Shown: positions 1 through 5,496, numbered from the stretch's first letter. The stretch is DNA of 5,572 nucleotides from Methanomethylovorans sp. PtaU1.Bin073 (GCA_002067265.1 MVQW01000149.1:1-5572), one strand, 5' to 3'. Notes: generated from the letters alone by a model not told the origin. Made by a program: numbers and translations.

Positions 1-1
1 C

Positions 2-1078
2 ACACCACAACAAACAACTTACTATACCGGAAAAAATACAACTTTCGAAGCTCTGGCAACAGATGAAAATAACAACTCTCTTAATGTACCTTTTACATGG
101 GAAAGCAGCAATTCTACTGTCGCAAGTATCAATAGTTCCACAGGGTATTTCAGTGCTCTTGCGCAAGGTATCACCAACATAACAGTGAACGCAGGAACTA
201 TGTCTTCCACAGTCTCTATAAATGTGCTTAACCCAGGAAATTCGACAACCACTAATGAATCATCCCAAGTGATAACTAACGAAGAAGAGGAGATAGAAGA
301 AGAGACCACATCATCCAGTTCTTCCAGAAGCAGCAGCGGAGGTGGTGGTAGCGGAGGAGGAGGAACCAGCGGTGAGAACATTGCAAATGTACTGGTAAAG
401 GACTCAAAGACAGTGTTCATCAGCATGGATAAAGACATTAGATACGAATTCACTGAAGAAGATAACAATATTGGGTATATAGAATTCACACCTCTGAAGA
501 ACTCCGGTAAAATAACAGCAGTTGTAGAGGTATTGAAGACAAGATCATCTTTTGCCAAAAGCAATGTACCTGGAACAGTTTACCAGAATGTGAACATCTG
601 GGTGGGAAAAACTGGTTTTGCGACAGAGAGCAATATTGCTGATCCTATTATCGGATTTAAAGTATCAAAAGAATGGATGGCAAATAAAAACATTGGCAAA
701 GAAAATATCAGGCTTTACAGGTATAATGCTGATACTTGGAATGAGCTGAAAACAACGAACACAGATGAAGATAACCAATACGTGTACTTTGAATCACAAA
801 CACCCGGTTTCTCGCCTTTTGCTATTAGTACAGCACAGCAGACAACAACCGAGATCCTGAGCGAAGTATCAGATACAGAAAATAACACATCAGATAATGT
901 AATTAAACCTCTGGATCAAAGTCTCATTTCATCGACCAATTATACCGGGATTGATCAAACCGAGGATCAGAATAACTCGTTGGGAGATAGAAATGGGCTT
1001 CTTACTAAGTTCATAATGCTTTCCATAATATTGGTCATATCTGGAATAGTGTATTGGCATTACAATAAAAGAAGGTGA
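2..1078 (+). CDS. Surface protein with BIG2 Ig-like and PGF-pre-PGF domains, membrane-anchored (5' end outside window)
   Basis: The frame is open from base 2 to a TGA at 1076-1078, giving 358 visible residues; the true start and signal peptide lie upstream, so the GTG at 185 is only internal. Visible residues about 10-76 form a BIG2-type Ig-like repeat (TWESSNSTVASI, then STGYFSALAQG, then a final beta strand). An acidic stretch (94-101) and a Ser then Gly-rich linker (104-124) follow. Residues about 125-275 match the PGF-pre-PGF domain of methanogen surface proteins, with PGTVYQNVNIWVGKTGFA, RLYRYNADTWNEL and TPGFSPFAIS as landmarks. A Thr/Asn-rich stalk with NxS/T sequons leads to one hydrophobic span (about 337-351) ending HYNKRR, so the protein should be anchored with its body outside the cell. 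Its ligand or role is unknown; adhesion or envelope structure is an inference. The usual PGF tripeptide before the last helix is absent. Confidence 0.9.
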   Translation, partial: TPQQTTYYTGKNTTFEALATDENNNSLNVPFTWESSNSTVASINSSTGYFSALAQGITNITVNAGTMSSTVSINVLNPGNSTTTNESSQVITNEEEEIEEETTSSSSSRSSSGGGGSGGGGTSGENIANVLVKDSKTVFISMDKDIRYEFTEEDNNIGYIEFTPLKNSGKITAVVEVLKTRSSFAKSNVPGTVYQNVNIWVGKTGFATESNIADPIIGFKVSKEWMANKNIGKENIRLYRYNADTWNELKTTNTDEDNQYVYFESQTPGFSPFAISTAQQTTTEILSEVSDTENNTSDNVIKPLDQSLISSTNYTGIDQTEDQNNSLGDRNGLLTKFIMLSIILVISGIVYWHYNKRR

Positions 1079-1092
1079 ATAGAAAGAATACG

Positions 1093-1119
1093 CTGCATAT
1101 AATTGCATATAATATGCAG
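1093..1119. repeat. Tandem 10-bp repeat with overlapping inverted repeat
   Basis: TGCATATAAT occurs twice in direct succession (1094-1103 and 1104-1113). The same stretch contains the inverted repeat CTGCATAT (1093-1100) and ATATGCAG (1112-1119) around 11 bases. It sits 15 bases after the surface-protein stop. It may be part of that gene's 3' end; no function is evident. Confidence 0.5.
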
Positions 1120-1124
1120 TATGT

Positions 1125-1143
1125 AGTGGCTTTTACAGCCACT
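1125..1143 (+). terminator. Hairpin after the surface-protein gene, possible 3' end signal
   Basis: AGTGGCT (1125-1131) and AGCCACT (1137-1143) pair perfectly around the 5-base loop TTTAC. The hairpin lies about 50 bases past the stop codon and before the next gene's TATA-like box, where an mRNA end is expected. There is no proper T-run behind it (GTTATTAACTT follows), so it may be an RNA-stabilising 3' stem rather than the terminator itself. Confidence 0.35.
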
Positions 1144-1164
1144 GTTATTAACTTATGCAACATA

Positions 1165-1180
1165 GCAAATGTATATTAAT
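1165..1180 (+). promoter_or_regulatory. TATA-like box for the ABC1 kinase gene
   Basis: An A-rich BRE-like lead (GCAAAT) runs into GTATATTAAT. Archaeal start sites lie about 25 bases further on, so transcription would begin near 1197-1203 and leave a leader of about 85 bases before the ATG at 1286. No better TATA candidate lies closer to the gene. Confidence 0.4.
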
Positions 1181-1285
1181 TTAACTTGTCAACATTAACA
1201 TCTAAATCAAAACTACGGCAATCCTTTGGAAAAGAGTCTTCGATTATTGACAAATATTTTCCTGATAGAAAAAAGGCGATAAAGA

Positions 1286-2965
1286 ATGGCATATCATAGG
1301 TTCCATTATTACTCAATGCTGAAAAGATATAGCAGAATAATCGAAGTGCTTCGAAAATATGGATTTGGTTATATTGTTGACCAAATCGGCTTGAGTAATT
1401 ATAGAGATATACGTGCCTGGTTCGGAAGAAAATCAAGAGTCGAAAAAATCCATGTTTCAGAGCCTGCCAGAATACGTATGGTACTCGAAGAACTGGGAAC
1501 CACTTACATAAAGCTAGGCCAGCTTTTGAGCATGAGACAAGACCTCATACCTAAAGAATATGCCACAGAGCTATCTAAACTCCAGGATGAAGTCCCACCT
1601 TTTGAATATGATGATGTAAAGAGAATTATAGAAGAAGAGTTTGGGAGTTCCATAGAAGATCTATTTGATTCTTTTGAAACAAAACCCCTTGCTGCTGCAT
1701 CTATAGGACAAGTTCACCGTGCAAAGTTAAAAAATGGCTATGATGTTGTTGTAAAAGTTCAACGTCCGGGTATTAAAGAGGTAATAGAATCAGACCTCGA
1801 GATAATGTACAGCATAGCAGGATTTTCAGAAGAGCATATTCCGGAATTGAGGCTATATAGACCTCTTGAGATCGTTGATGAGCTGTCCCGGAGCATTCAT
1901 GCAGAAATGGATTACACCCAGGAAGGCAGGAATACAGATCATTTTGCAACCAATTTCCGAAACAACACCGAGATATTTATCCCAAAGATATATTGGTCTC
2001 ATACCAGCAGCCGAGTTCTCACTCTGGAATATATTGAAGGAGTCAAAAGCAGCTGCTTAGACATTTTAGACGAGAGGGGATTTGATAGAAGCAAAATATC
2101 CCTTACAATTGGCGATGCATTTATGAAACAAGTCTTTGAGGATGGGTTCTTTCATGCAGACCTGCATCCTGGGAATATGTTAATAAAAGACGATGGGAAT
2201 ATCGCGTTAATTGACTTTGGGTTGGTAGGGCACCTATCTACCGATACAAGGAATATGCTTATTGATGAGCTTATAGCTATAACTAAAGGAGATATAGACT
2301 TTTTTGTCGAAACCTTACAGGATATGGGGTATTTAGTAGATAATGCAGATATTAGGTCCCTCAAGACAGATGTTGAATATTTCCGCACTAAATATTATGG
2401 CAGACCTCTTAAAGACCTTGATACTAAGGTAATTATAGAAGAGTTAACAGGTCTTCTCAGAAAACACCAAGTTCAAATACCCTCCAACCTGGCTTTACTA
2501 GGAAGAGCTCTATTAACGGTAGAAGGATTTGGAAGGATGATGGACCCAAACTTCAACATAAGTGAACTTGGAGAATCCTATGGAAGAAAGATACTAAAGC
2601 AACGTTTAAGCCCACATAACCTTGCACAGAAGACTTACAGCCACATTTTGGACTGGTCGCGTGTCTTCAAAAAAGCACCCACCAAAATATCCCATATACT
2701 AGATGTTGCGGAAAAAGGGTATATTAAACTGGAGATAGAACCTAAAAGTGCAAAAAGGATTTCTTCAGATATAAATGCTGCAAGCAATCGCCTCTCCTTA
2801 AGCCTGATTATATCTGCCGTAATAGTTGGTTCATCGATGATCGTTCAGACAAATATGAAACCTCATTTATGGGGCGTACCACTTCTTGGAATATTCGGTT
2901 TCCTTATGGCTGCGCTCTTTGGCTTATGGCTGATAATATACATAGTCAGGACCGGAGAGATATGA
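1286..2965 (+). CDS. ABC1/ADCK/UbiB-family atypical protein kinase-like protein
   Basis: This 559-residue protein has the hallmarks of the ABC1/ADCK/UbiB family, whose members act as atypical kinases or ATPases at membranes and are tied in bacteria and mitochondria to ubiquinone synthesis and lipid handling. Visible motifs in order: KLGQ (76-79, the family KxGQ motif), Ala-rich loop AAAS (136-139) in place of the kinase Gly-rich loop, VVVKVQRPG with the beta-3 lysine K157, EMD (207-209, ExD motif), the catalytic HADLHPGN (290-297) and DFG (310-312). Two C-terminal membrane helices (about 503-520 and 531-554) end the chain, as in UbiB. All key residues are intact. The ATG at 1286 is preceded by AAAAGG (1271-1276) with 9 bases between, and a stop (1280-1282) closes the frame just upstream; Met-11 (1316) is a weaker alternative. 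Its substrate is unknown; in a methanogen without quinones, a link to methanophenazine or isoprenoid lipids is an inference only. Confidence 0.93.
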   Translation: MAYHRFHYYSMLKRYSRIIEVLRKYGFGYIVDQIGLSNYRDIRAWFGRKSRVEKIHVSEPARIRMVLEELGTTYIKLGQLLSMRQDLIPKEYATELSKLQDEVPPFEYDDVKRIIEEEFGSSIEDLFDSFETKPLAAASIGQVHRAKLKNGYDVVVKVQRPGIKEVIESDLEIMYSIAGFSEEHIPELRLYRPLEIVDELSRSIHAEMDYTQEGRNTDHFATNFRNNTEIFIPKIYWSHTSSRVLTLEYIEGVKSSCLDILDERGFDRSKISLTIGDAFMKQVFEDGFFHADLHPGNMLIKDDGNIALIDFGLVGHLSTDTRNMLIDELIAITKGDIDFFVETLQDMGYLVDNADIRSLKTDVEYFRTKYYGRPLKDLDTKVIIEELTGLLRKHQVQIPSNLALLGRALLTVEGFGRMMDPNFNISELGESYGRKILKQRLSPHNLAQKTYSHILDWSRVFKKAPTKISHILDVAEKGYIKLEIEPKSAKRISSDINAASNRLSLSLIISAVIVGSSMIVQTNMKPHLWGVPLLGIFGFLMAALFGLWLIIYIVRTGEI

Positions 2966-2980
2966 TCCCTTTCTTATTTA

Positions 2981-3006
2981 TGAATGGAATGAAACCATTC
3001 AAATGG
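2981..3006. promoter_or_regulatory. Overlapping inverted repeats directly upstream of the LysE-family TATA box
   Basis: TGAATGG (2981-2987) and CCATTCA (2995-3001) form a perfect 7-bp inverted repeat around 7 bases. The second arm also pairs with what follows: CCATT (2995-2999), CA, AATGG (3002-3006). The array ends exactly where the TATA run begins (3007). It lies 16 bases past the kinase stop, so it could be a 3' hairpin of that mRNA. The lack of a T-run and its abutment to the TATA box favour a protein-binding site. Confidence 0.4.
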
Positions 3007-3015
3007 TATATATAT
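3001..3015 (+). promoter_or_regulatory. TATA box for the LysE-family gene
   Basis: AAATGG followed by TATATATAT (3007-3015) is the best TATA element in the gap. A start site about 25 bases beyond its centre falls near 3036-3038, giving a leader of roughly 20 bases before the ATG at 3056. Confidence 0.5.
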
Positions 3016-3055
3016 CACATGTAATCTATTTGCTGTATCTGATCTTATTTTGGTG

Positions 3056-3709
3056 ATGGGCATAATCGAACTTATCAAGGCATTGGTTCTTGGATTCACA
3101 ATAGGTATATCTGCTGCACTAATACCTGGACCCATGATGTTTGCAACCATTGGAATCTCACTGAAGAAAGGTTGGAAATCAGGCCTTTATGTATTCAGTG
3201 GTCATGCTCTGGTGGAACTTGGCATATTTATGCTTATCTTGTTGGGAGCTGTATCCATTATCGGCGAGAAGATGATCTCATACATAGCCATAGTAGGCGG
3301 CGTGGTGATGTTCCTGTTCGGATTGGTTATAATCAAAAGCGCAAAAGAGGCAGCCAGAACAGATCTTATTTCTTCGGCCACTAAATTAGACCTGACTTCA
3401 GGGCCGGTATCTGCCGGAATACTAACTTCTATATTGAACCCAACTTTGATAATATGGTGGTTAACAGCCGGTAGTGCCCTCATCCTTCAGGAATATATGA
3501 CAGGCATTATGGCTGTAAGTGCCTTTATAGCCGGTCACTGGATAGCAGATGCCGGATTTTTAGTTGCAGTGTCCTCATCATTTTCTAAAGGTAAGGAACT
3601 GATATCTACCCGTACCCATGAAAGAGTACTCTATATCTGCGGAGGATTCCTGGCAGTCTTTGGTCTCTGGTTCCTGCTGAACTACAATGACTTTTCTTCG
3701 ATGATATGA
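3056..3709 (+). CDS. LysE-family small-molecule exporter
   Basis: This is a 217-residue integral membrane protein of the LysE/RhtB-like superfamily, whose characterised members export amino acids or related small molecules. About six hydrophobic spans are visible (near 6-24, 38-66, 75-95, 117-145, 149-177 and 190-208). The family mark is the N-terminal GFTIGISAALIPGP, with the conserved PGP at 24-26, followed by the LKKGWKSGLYVFSGHALVE loop. The second conserved stretch, SILNPTLIIWWLTAGS, carries N128-P129. Length is normal. The substrate cannot be read from the sequence. Three in-frame starts stand side by side: TTG 3050, GTG 3053 and ATG 3056. ATG is preferred by codon, but no upstream SD serves any of them. 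A GGTGAT matching the archaeal anti-SD overlaps the start (3052-3057), too close to act normally. It appears to be transcribed alone from its own TATA box. Confidence 0.9.
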   Translation: MGIIELIKALVLGFTIGISAALIPGPMMFATIGISLKKGWKSGLYVFSGHALVELGIFMLILLGAVSIIGEKMISYIAIVGGVVMFLFGLVIIKSAKEAARTDLISSATKLDLTSGPVSAGILTSILNPTLIIWWLTAGSALILQEYMTGIMAVSAFIAGHWIADAGFLVAVSSSFSKGKELISTRTHERVLYICGGFLAVFGLWFLLNYNDFSSMI

Positions 3710-3760
3710 TAGCTTTATCGTAAATAGATCATAATCTTTAGGTGAATTTACATTCAAGTG

Positions 3761-3784
3761 ACCACATTTTTGACAAGAAGTGGT
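3761..3784 (+). terminator. Imperfect hairpin after the LysE-family gene
   Basis: ACCAC (3761-3765) pairs with GTGGT (3780-3784). After one A-A mismatch the stem continues as TTTT (3767-3770) with AAGA (3775-3778), including one G-T wobble, closing on the loop TGAC. It lies about 50 bases after the stop and could mark the mRNA end. No strong T-run follows, so the role is uncertain. Confidence 0.3.
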
Positions 3785-3793
3785 AATTAACTC

Positions 3794-3808
3794 GTATTTT
3801 TAAAATAC
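3794..3808. promoter_or_regulatory. 15-bp palindrome upstream of the symporter promoter
   Basis: GTATTTT (3794-3800), a central T, then AAAATAC (3802-3808) is a perfect palindrome. Read as GTATT-N5-AATAC it shares both half-sites with the smaller GTATT-N4-AATAC at 3863-3876. It lies about 18 bases upstream of the proposed TATA box, a place where archaeal activators or repressors can bind. Confidence 0.35.
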
Positions 3809-3825
3809 CTAGGTGCAAATAGTAA

Positions 3826-3835
3826 CATATTTAAG
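3826..3835 (+). promoter_or_regulatory. TATA box for the small-ORF/symporter unit
   Basis: CATATTTAAG is the best TATA-like element before the strong SD at 3881. A start about 25 bases downstream of its centre falls near 3855-3857, leaving roughly 45 bases of leader before the first small ORF. A second similar element, CATTTAAG (3856-3863), would start transcription inside or past the SD and is less likely. Confidence 0.4.
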
Positions 3836-3839
3836 CTAC

Positions 3840-3859
3840 AATGTACTTTACTGTACATT
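3840..3859. promoter_or_regulatory. 20-bp operator-like palindrome at the expected transcription start
   Basis: AATGTAC (3840-3846) and GTACATT (3853-3859) form a perfect inverted repeat around the six bases TTTACT. It occupies the stretch between the TATA box and the predicted start site, the classical place for an archaeal repressor that blocks polymerase recruitment. The spacing suits a dimeric helix-turn-helix protein. Which regulator binds is unknown. Confidence 0.45.
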
Positions 3860-3862
3860 TAA

Positions 3863-3876
3863 GTATTGATGAATAC
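3863..3876. promoter_or_regulatory. Small palindrome in the symporter leader
   Basis: GTATT (3863-3867), GATG, AATAC (3872-3876) is a perfect 5-4-5 inverted repeat just downstream of the predicted start site and 4 bases ahead of the SD at 3881. It could be a second operator half or a small leader hairpin. It shares half-sites with the palindrome at 3794-3808. Confidence 0.3.
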
Positions 3877-3880
3877 ATTT

Positions 3881-3887
3881 GAGGAGG
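3881..3887 (+). promoter_or_regulatory. Strong Shine-Dalgarno site for the 23-codon ORF
   Basis: GAGGAGG is the best ribosome-binding match in the window. No longer ORF begins near it: its only plausible clients are TTG 3898 (10 bases on) and ATG 3901 (13 bases on) of the same short frame. This is the main reason to take that tiny ORF seriously. Confidence 0.6.
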
Positions 3888-3900
3888 AAAACAGCACTTG

Positions 3901-3972
3901 ATGTTGATAAGCAATAAAATTTTGAATATTAGATATAAGACGAAAAAAGAGGAAGCAAGGAGTGCATTTTAA
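3901..3972 (+). CDS. Putative 23-residue basic leader peptide
   Basis: An ATG at 3901 opens 23 codons ending in TAA at 3970-3972; an in-frame TTG at 3898 sits better relative to the strong GAGGAGG SD (3881-3887). The stop shares its last A with the next start (TAATG), a typical coupling junction. The peptide begins MLISNKILNIRYKTKK and ends EEARSAF: rich in Lys and Arg, net positive, with no membrane span. I recognise no family. It may be a leader peptide that sets translation of the following two genes, or a small functional protein. It could also be chance coding in a leader RNA; the evidence is the SD and the overlap, not similarity. Confidence 0.45.
   Translation: MLISNKILNIRYKTKKEEARSAF
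3957..3962 (+). promoter_or_regulatory. Shine-Dalgarno site for the 29-residue membrane peptide
   Basis: AAGGAG lies 9 bases before the ATG at 3972, a normal archaeal spacing. It sits inside the preceding 23-codon ORF and fixes the start of the small membrane peptide. Confidence 0.65.
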
Positions 3973-4061
3973 TGCCTCTTCCTTACCTTGTCCTGATCAT
4001 TTCAGTCGTAGTTATGCTGGGAACTACATTCTTTTTCATATTGAGGAGAGATAATGATTAA
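3972..4061 (+). CDS. Putative 29-residue single-span membrane peptide, candidate small subunit of the symporter
   Basis: An ATG at 3972 with AAGGAG 9 bases upstream opens 29 codons ending in TAA at 4059-4061. The product starts MPLPY, has one hydrophobic span of about 20 residues (6-24, including MLGTTFFFIL) and ends in RRDND. The Arg pair after the span predicts the C-terminus inside the cell. The ORF overlaps the symporter start by 8 bases and carries that gene's SD in its own codons, so the two should be translationally coupled. Small membrane partners are known for related transporters: MetS of the methionine/alanine MetPS system has the same short layout, and YhdT precedes PanF and YjcH precedes ActP in bacteria. 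I cannot show homology to any of these. A role as a subunit or stabiliser of the symporter is inferred from position and shape. Confidence 0.65.
   Translation: MPLPYLVLIISVVVMLGTTFFFILRRDND
4044..4048 (+). promoter_or_regulatory. Shine-Dalgarno site for the symporter
   Basis: AGGAG (within TTGAGGAGAG) lies 5 bases before the ATG at 4054 and within the Arg-Arg codons of the small membrane ORF. Ribosomes translating that ORF must pass through this site, supporting coupled translation. Confidence 0.7.
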
Positions 4062-5469
4062 TCAGATCCTTCTAGTGATATATGTAATAGTAATCATTTT
4101 GTTTTCCCTGAAACTCAAGCAGGGAACCTTTTCAGGATTTGTAGTATCAGATCGCCAAGTGATGTACCCTGCTGTTATAGGTATAGCTTACATGGCTGCC
4201 TATTTTAGTGCAGCTTCATTTTTGGGAGGTGGTGGATTTGGACTCGTTGCCGGCCTTCCCTGGGTTATCTGGGCAGTTTTCTTCCATGTAGCATTTGCCT
4301 GCCTTGCATTCCTTATAGCTCCAAAGATCTGGACCATGGCTCAGCAATATGATGCTAAGACCGTACCTCAACTGCTGGAGCGCCGCTATAATTCCCAAGG
4401 GGGAAAGGTACTGCTTGCCGGGATTATGCTGGTGATGTACACAGTATATCTGGTTGCTATCTTCAAAGGTTGTGGAAATCTATTCCAGGGACTGTTGGGA
4501 ATAACATATGTTCAGGGTCTTATACTAGCAGTTGTCATCGTTGCGCTCTATTATGCAATTGGTGGATTGCCTGCAATTCTATGGATAAGTTTCTTACAGG
4601 GACTTATAATGATTGTAGGTGCTATACTACTGTATAGCGGACTTATATCCAGCGGCCAAGGAATGGCGATATGGAATAATATCCCTGATGCAGTATTGAA
4701 TATGAGTGGAAACGTGGTCCCCTGGCAAAAGAGCTTTGGGAATGCATTCGCTATCAGTCTCGGACTCTTAGCACTGCCAGATTTGTTAATAATGCTGTTC
4801 TCTGCCAAAGACAAAAGAGTAGTGAGGTTTGCTGGCATATATGGCCCTATATCCATCGCAGTCTATGCTCTCTGTATTTTTTCCCTGGGAATACTGGCCT
4901 ATGGAGTATTTACCTCAGAGCAGCTGGCACCGTTCATGACAAACCCTGATGGTCTCGTGCCATTCCTTGCAACATCATTACTTCCTGCCGGATTTGATGG
5001 CATTGTATTACTTGCAGCCATCTCTGCTGCAATGTCAACAATGAGTGCTATAGTCCTGGTTACAACAACTGCTCTGACATCAGATATTCTGAAGTTTCTG
5101 AGTCCGAATGCGCCTGACAAACAGGTGCTGCTTATGACAAGGGTAGTAGGAGTAATTATTATAGTTATAGCAGCATTCTTCGCTCTGGATGTACCACAAA
5201 TGATAGTACCTCTAGTATCTGCAAGTATGGGAGTCATTGCATGCTGCGTTTTTGTTCCTTTGATATTCGGCATATACTGGAACCGTGGAACTTCTACAGG
5301 GTTTGTTGCCAGCCTCATAGCATCATTCGGATCAGTAGTGCTGTGGCAATACTATGGAAACCCACTCATACATACAGTCTTCATTGGCCTGATCTGTGGG
5401 ACTTTAGCATATGTGGGAGGGAGCTTGGTTAGTAAGCAACCCCTTCCTATAGCAATTGATAGTGAATAA
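4054..5469 (+). CDS. Sodium:solute symporter family protein (SSS, PanF-like)
   Basis: This 471-residue, highly hydrophobic protein belongs to the SSS family (TC 2.A.21, LeuT fold), whose members use the sodium gradient to import small solutes. About 13 membrane spans are visible, a usual number for the family, and the length is complete. The first core helix carries YMAAYFSAASFLGGGGFG (47-63), close to the SSS signature. The eighth core helix carries LLAAISAAMSTMSA (319-332), where A325, S328 and T329 align by eye with the Na2-site residues of PutP (A337, S340, T341), followed by TTALTSDILK with D344. VPQLLERRY (104-112) and ALYYAIGG...QGLIMIVG (164-189) also resemble pantothenate permease PanF. 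The substrate is not determined: pantothenate is possible, but the resemblance is to the general subfamily. The ATG at 4054 has AGGAG 5 bases upstream. It overlaps the 29-residue membrane ORF and is probably co-transcribed with it from the promoter near 3830. Confidence 0.93.
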   Translation: MINQILLVIYVIVIILFSLKLKQGTFSGFVVSDRQVMYPAVIGIAYMAAYFSAASFLGGGGFGLVAGLPWVIWAVFFHVAFACLAFLIAPKIWTMAQQYDAKTVPQLLERRYNSQGGKVLLAGIMLVMYTVYLVAIFKGCGNLFQGLLGITYVQGLILAVVIVALYYAIGGLPAILWISFLQGLIMIVGAILLYSGLISSGQGMAIWNNIPDAVLNMSGNVVPWQKSFGNAFAISLGLLALPDLLIMLFSAKDKRVVRFAGIYGPISIAVYALCIFSLGILAYGVFTSEQLAPFMTNPDGLVPFLATSLLPAGFDGIVLLAAISAAMSTMSAIVLVTTTALTSDILKFLSPNAPDKQVLLMTRVVGVIIIVIAAFFALDVPQMIVPLVSASMGVIACCVFVPLIFGIYWNRGTSTGFVASLIASFGSVVLWQYYGNPLIHTVFIGLICGTLAYVGGSLVSKQPLPIAIDSE

Positions 5470-5477
5470 AAAAGAAA

Positions 5478-5490
5478 GATTTATAATATG
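5478..5490 (+). promoter_or_regulatory. Weak TATA-like element after the symporter
   Basis: GATTTATAATATG, with AAAG just ahead, resembles a BRE plus TATA box, and would start transcription near 5510 toward the window edge. It lies between the symporter stop and a terminator-like hairpin, so it conflicts with that reading and may be chance in AT-rich DNA. Confidence 0.2.
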
Positions 5491-5496
5491 AGTATT

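Noticed and set aside
311..373. AGC/GGN-rich stretch as a microsatellite or mobile repeat
   Set aside because: The bases encode a Ser then Gly-rich linker typical before PGF-pre-PGF domains; the codons vary, so it is a protein linker rather than a DNA repeat element.
22..564. 180-codon minus-strand ORF opposite the surface-protein gene
   Set aside because: It is antisense to the BIG2 and linker region; its Pro/Leu/Ser runs are the complement of the Ser/Gly linker, and it matches no family.
185..1078. GTG at 185 as the start of the surface protein
   Set aside because: The same frame is open to base 2 and encodes the first part of a BIG2 domain, so the GTG is an internal valine codon.
1186..1299. 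Possible 37-codon + strand ORF starting at TTG 1186 and overlapping the kinase start
   Set aside because: It has no SD, its start lies upstream of the predicted transcription start, it uses a rare start codon, and it overlaps the kinase gene in another frame.
1176..1436. 86-codon minus-strand ORF across the kinase promoter and 5' end
   Set aside because: It is mostly antisense to a well-supported gene, with no recognisable domain and no credible SD.
4899..5318. 139-codon minus-strand ORF inside the symporter gene
   Set aside because: It is a shadow of the conserved SSS helices; its Thr/Ile/Ala-rich sequence is the complement of hydrophobic codons. The other minus-strand ORFs at 2152-2388, 3202-3483, 4216-4398 and 4551-4856 fail for the same reason.
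1286..5469. Amber (TAG) read-through for pyrrolysine
   Set aside because: All supported genes end in TGA or TAA and no gene frame is interrupted by TAG, so nothing here calls for it.
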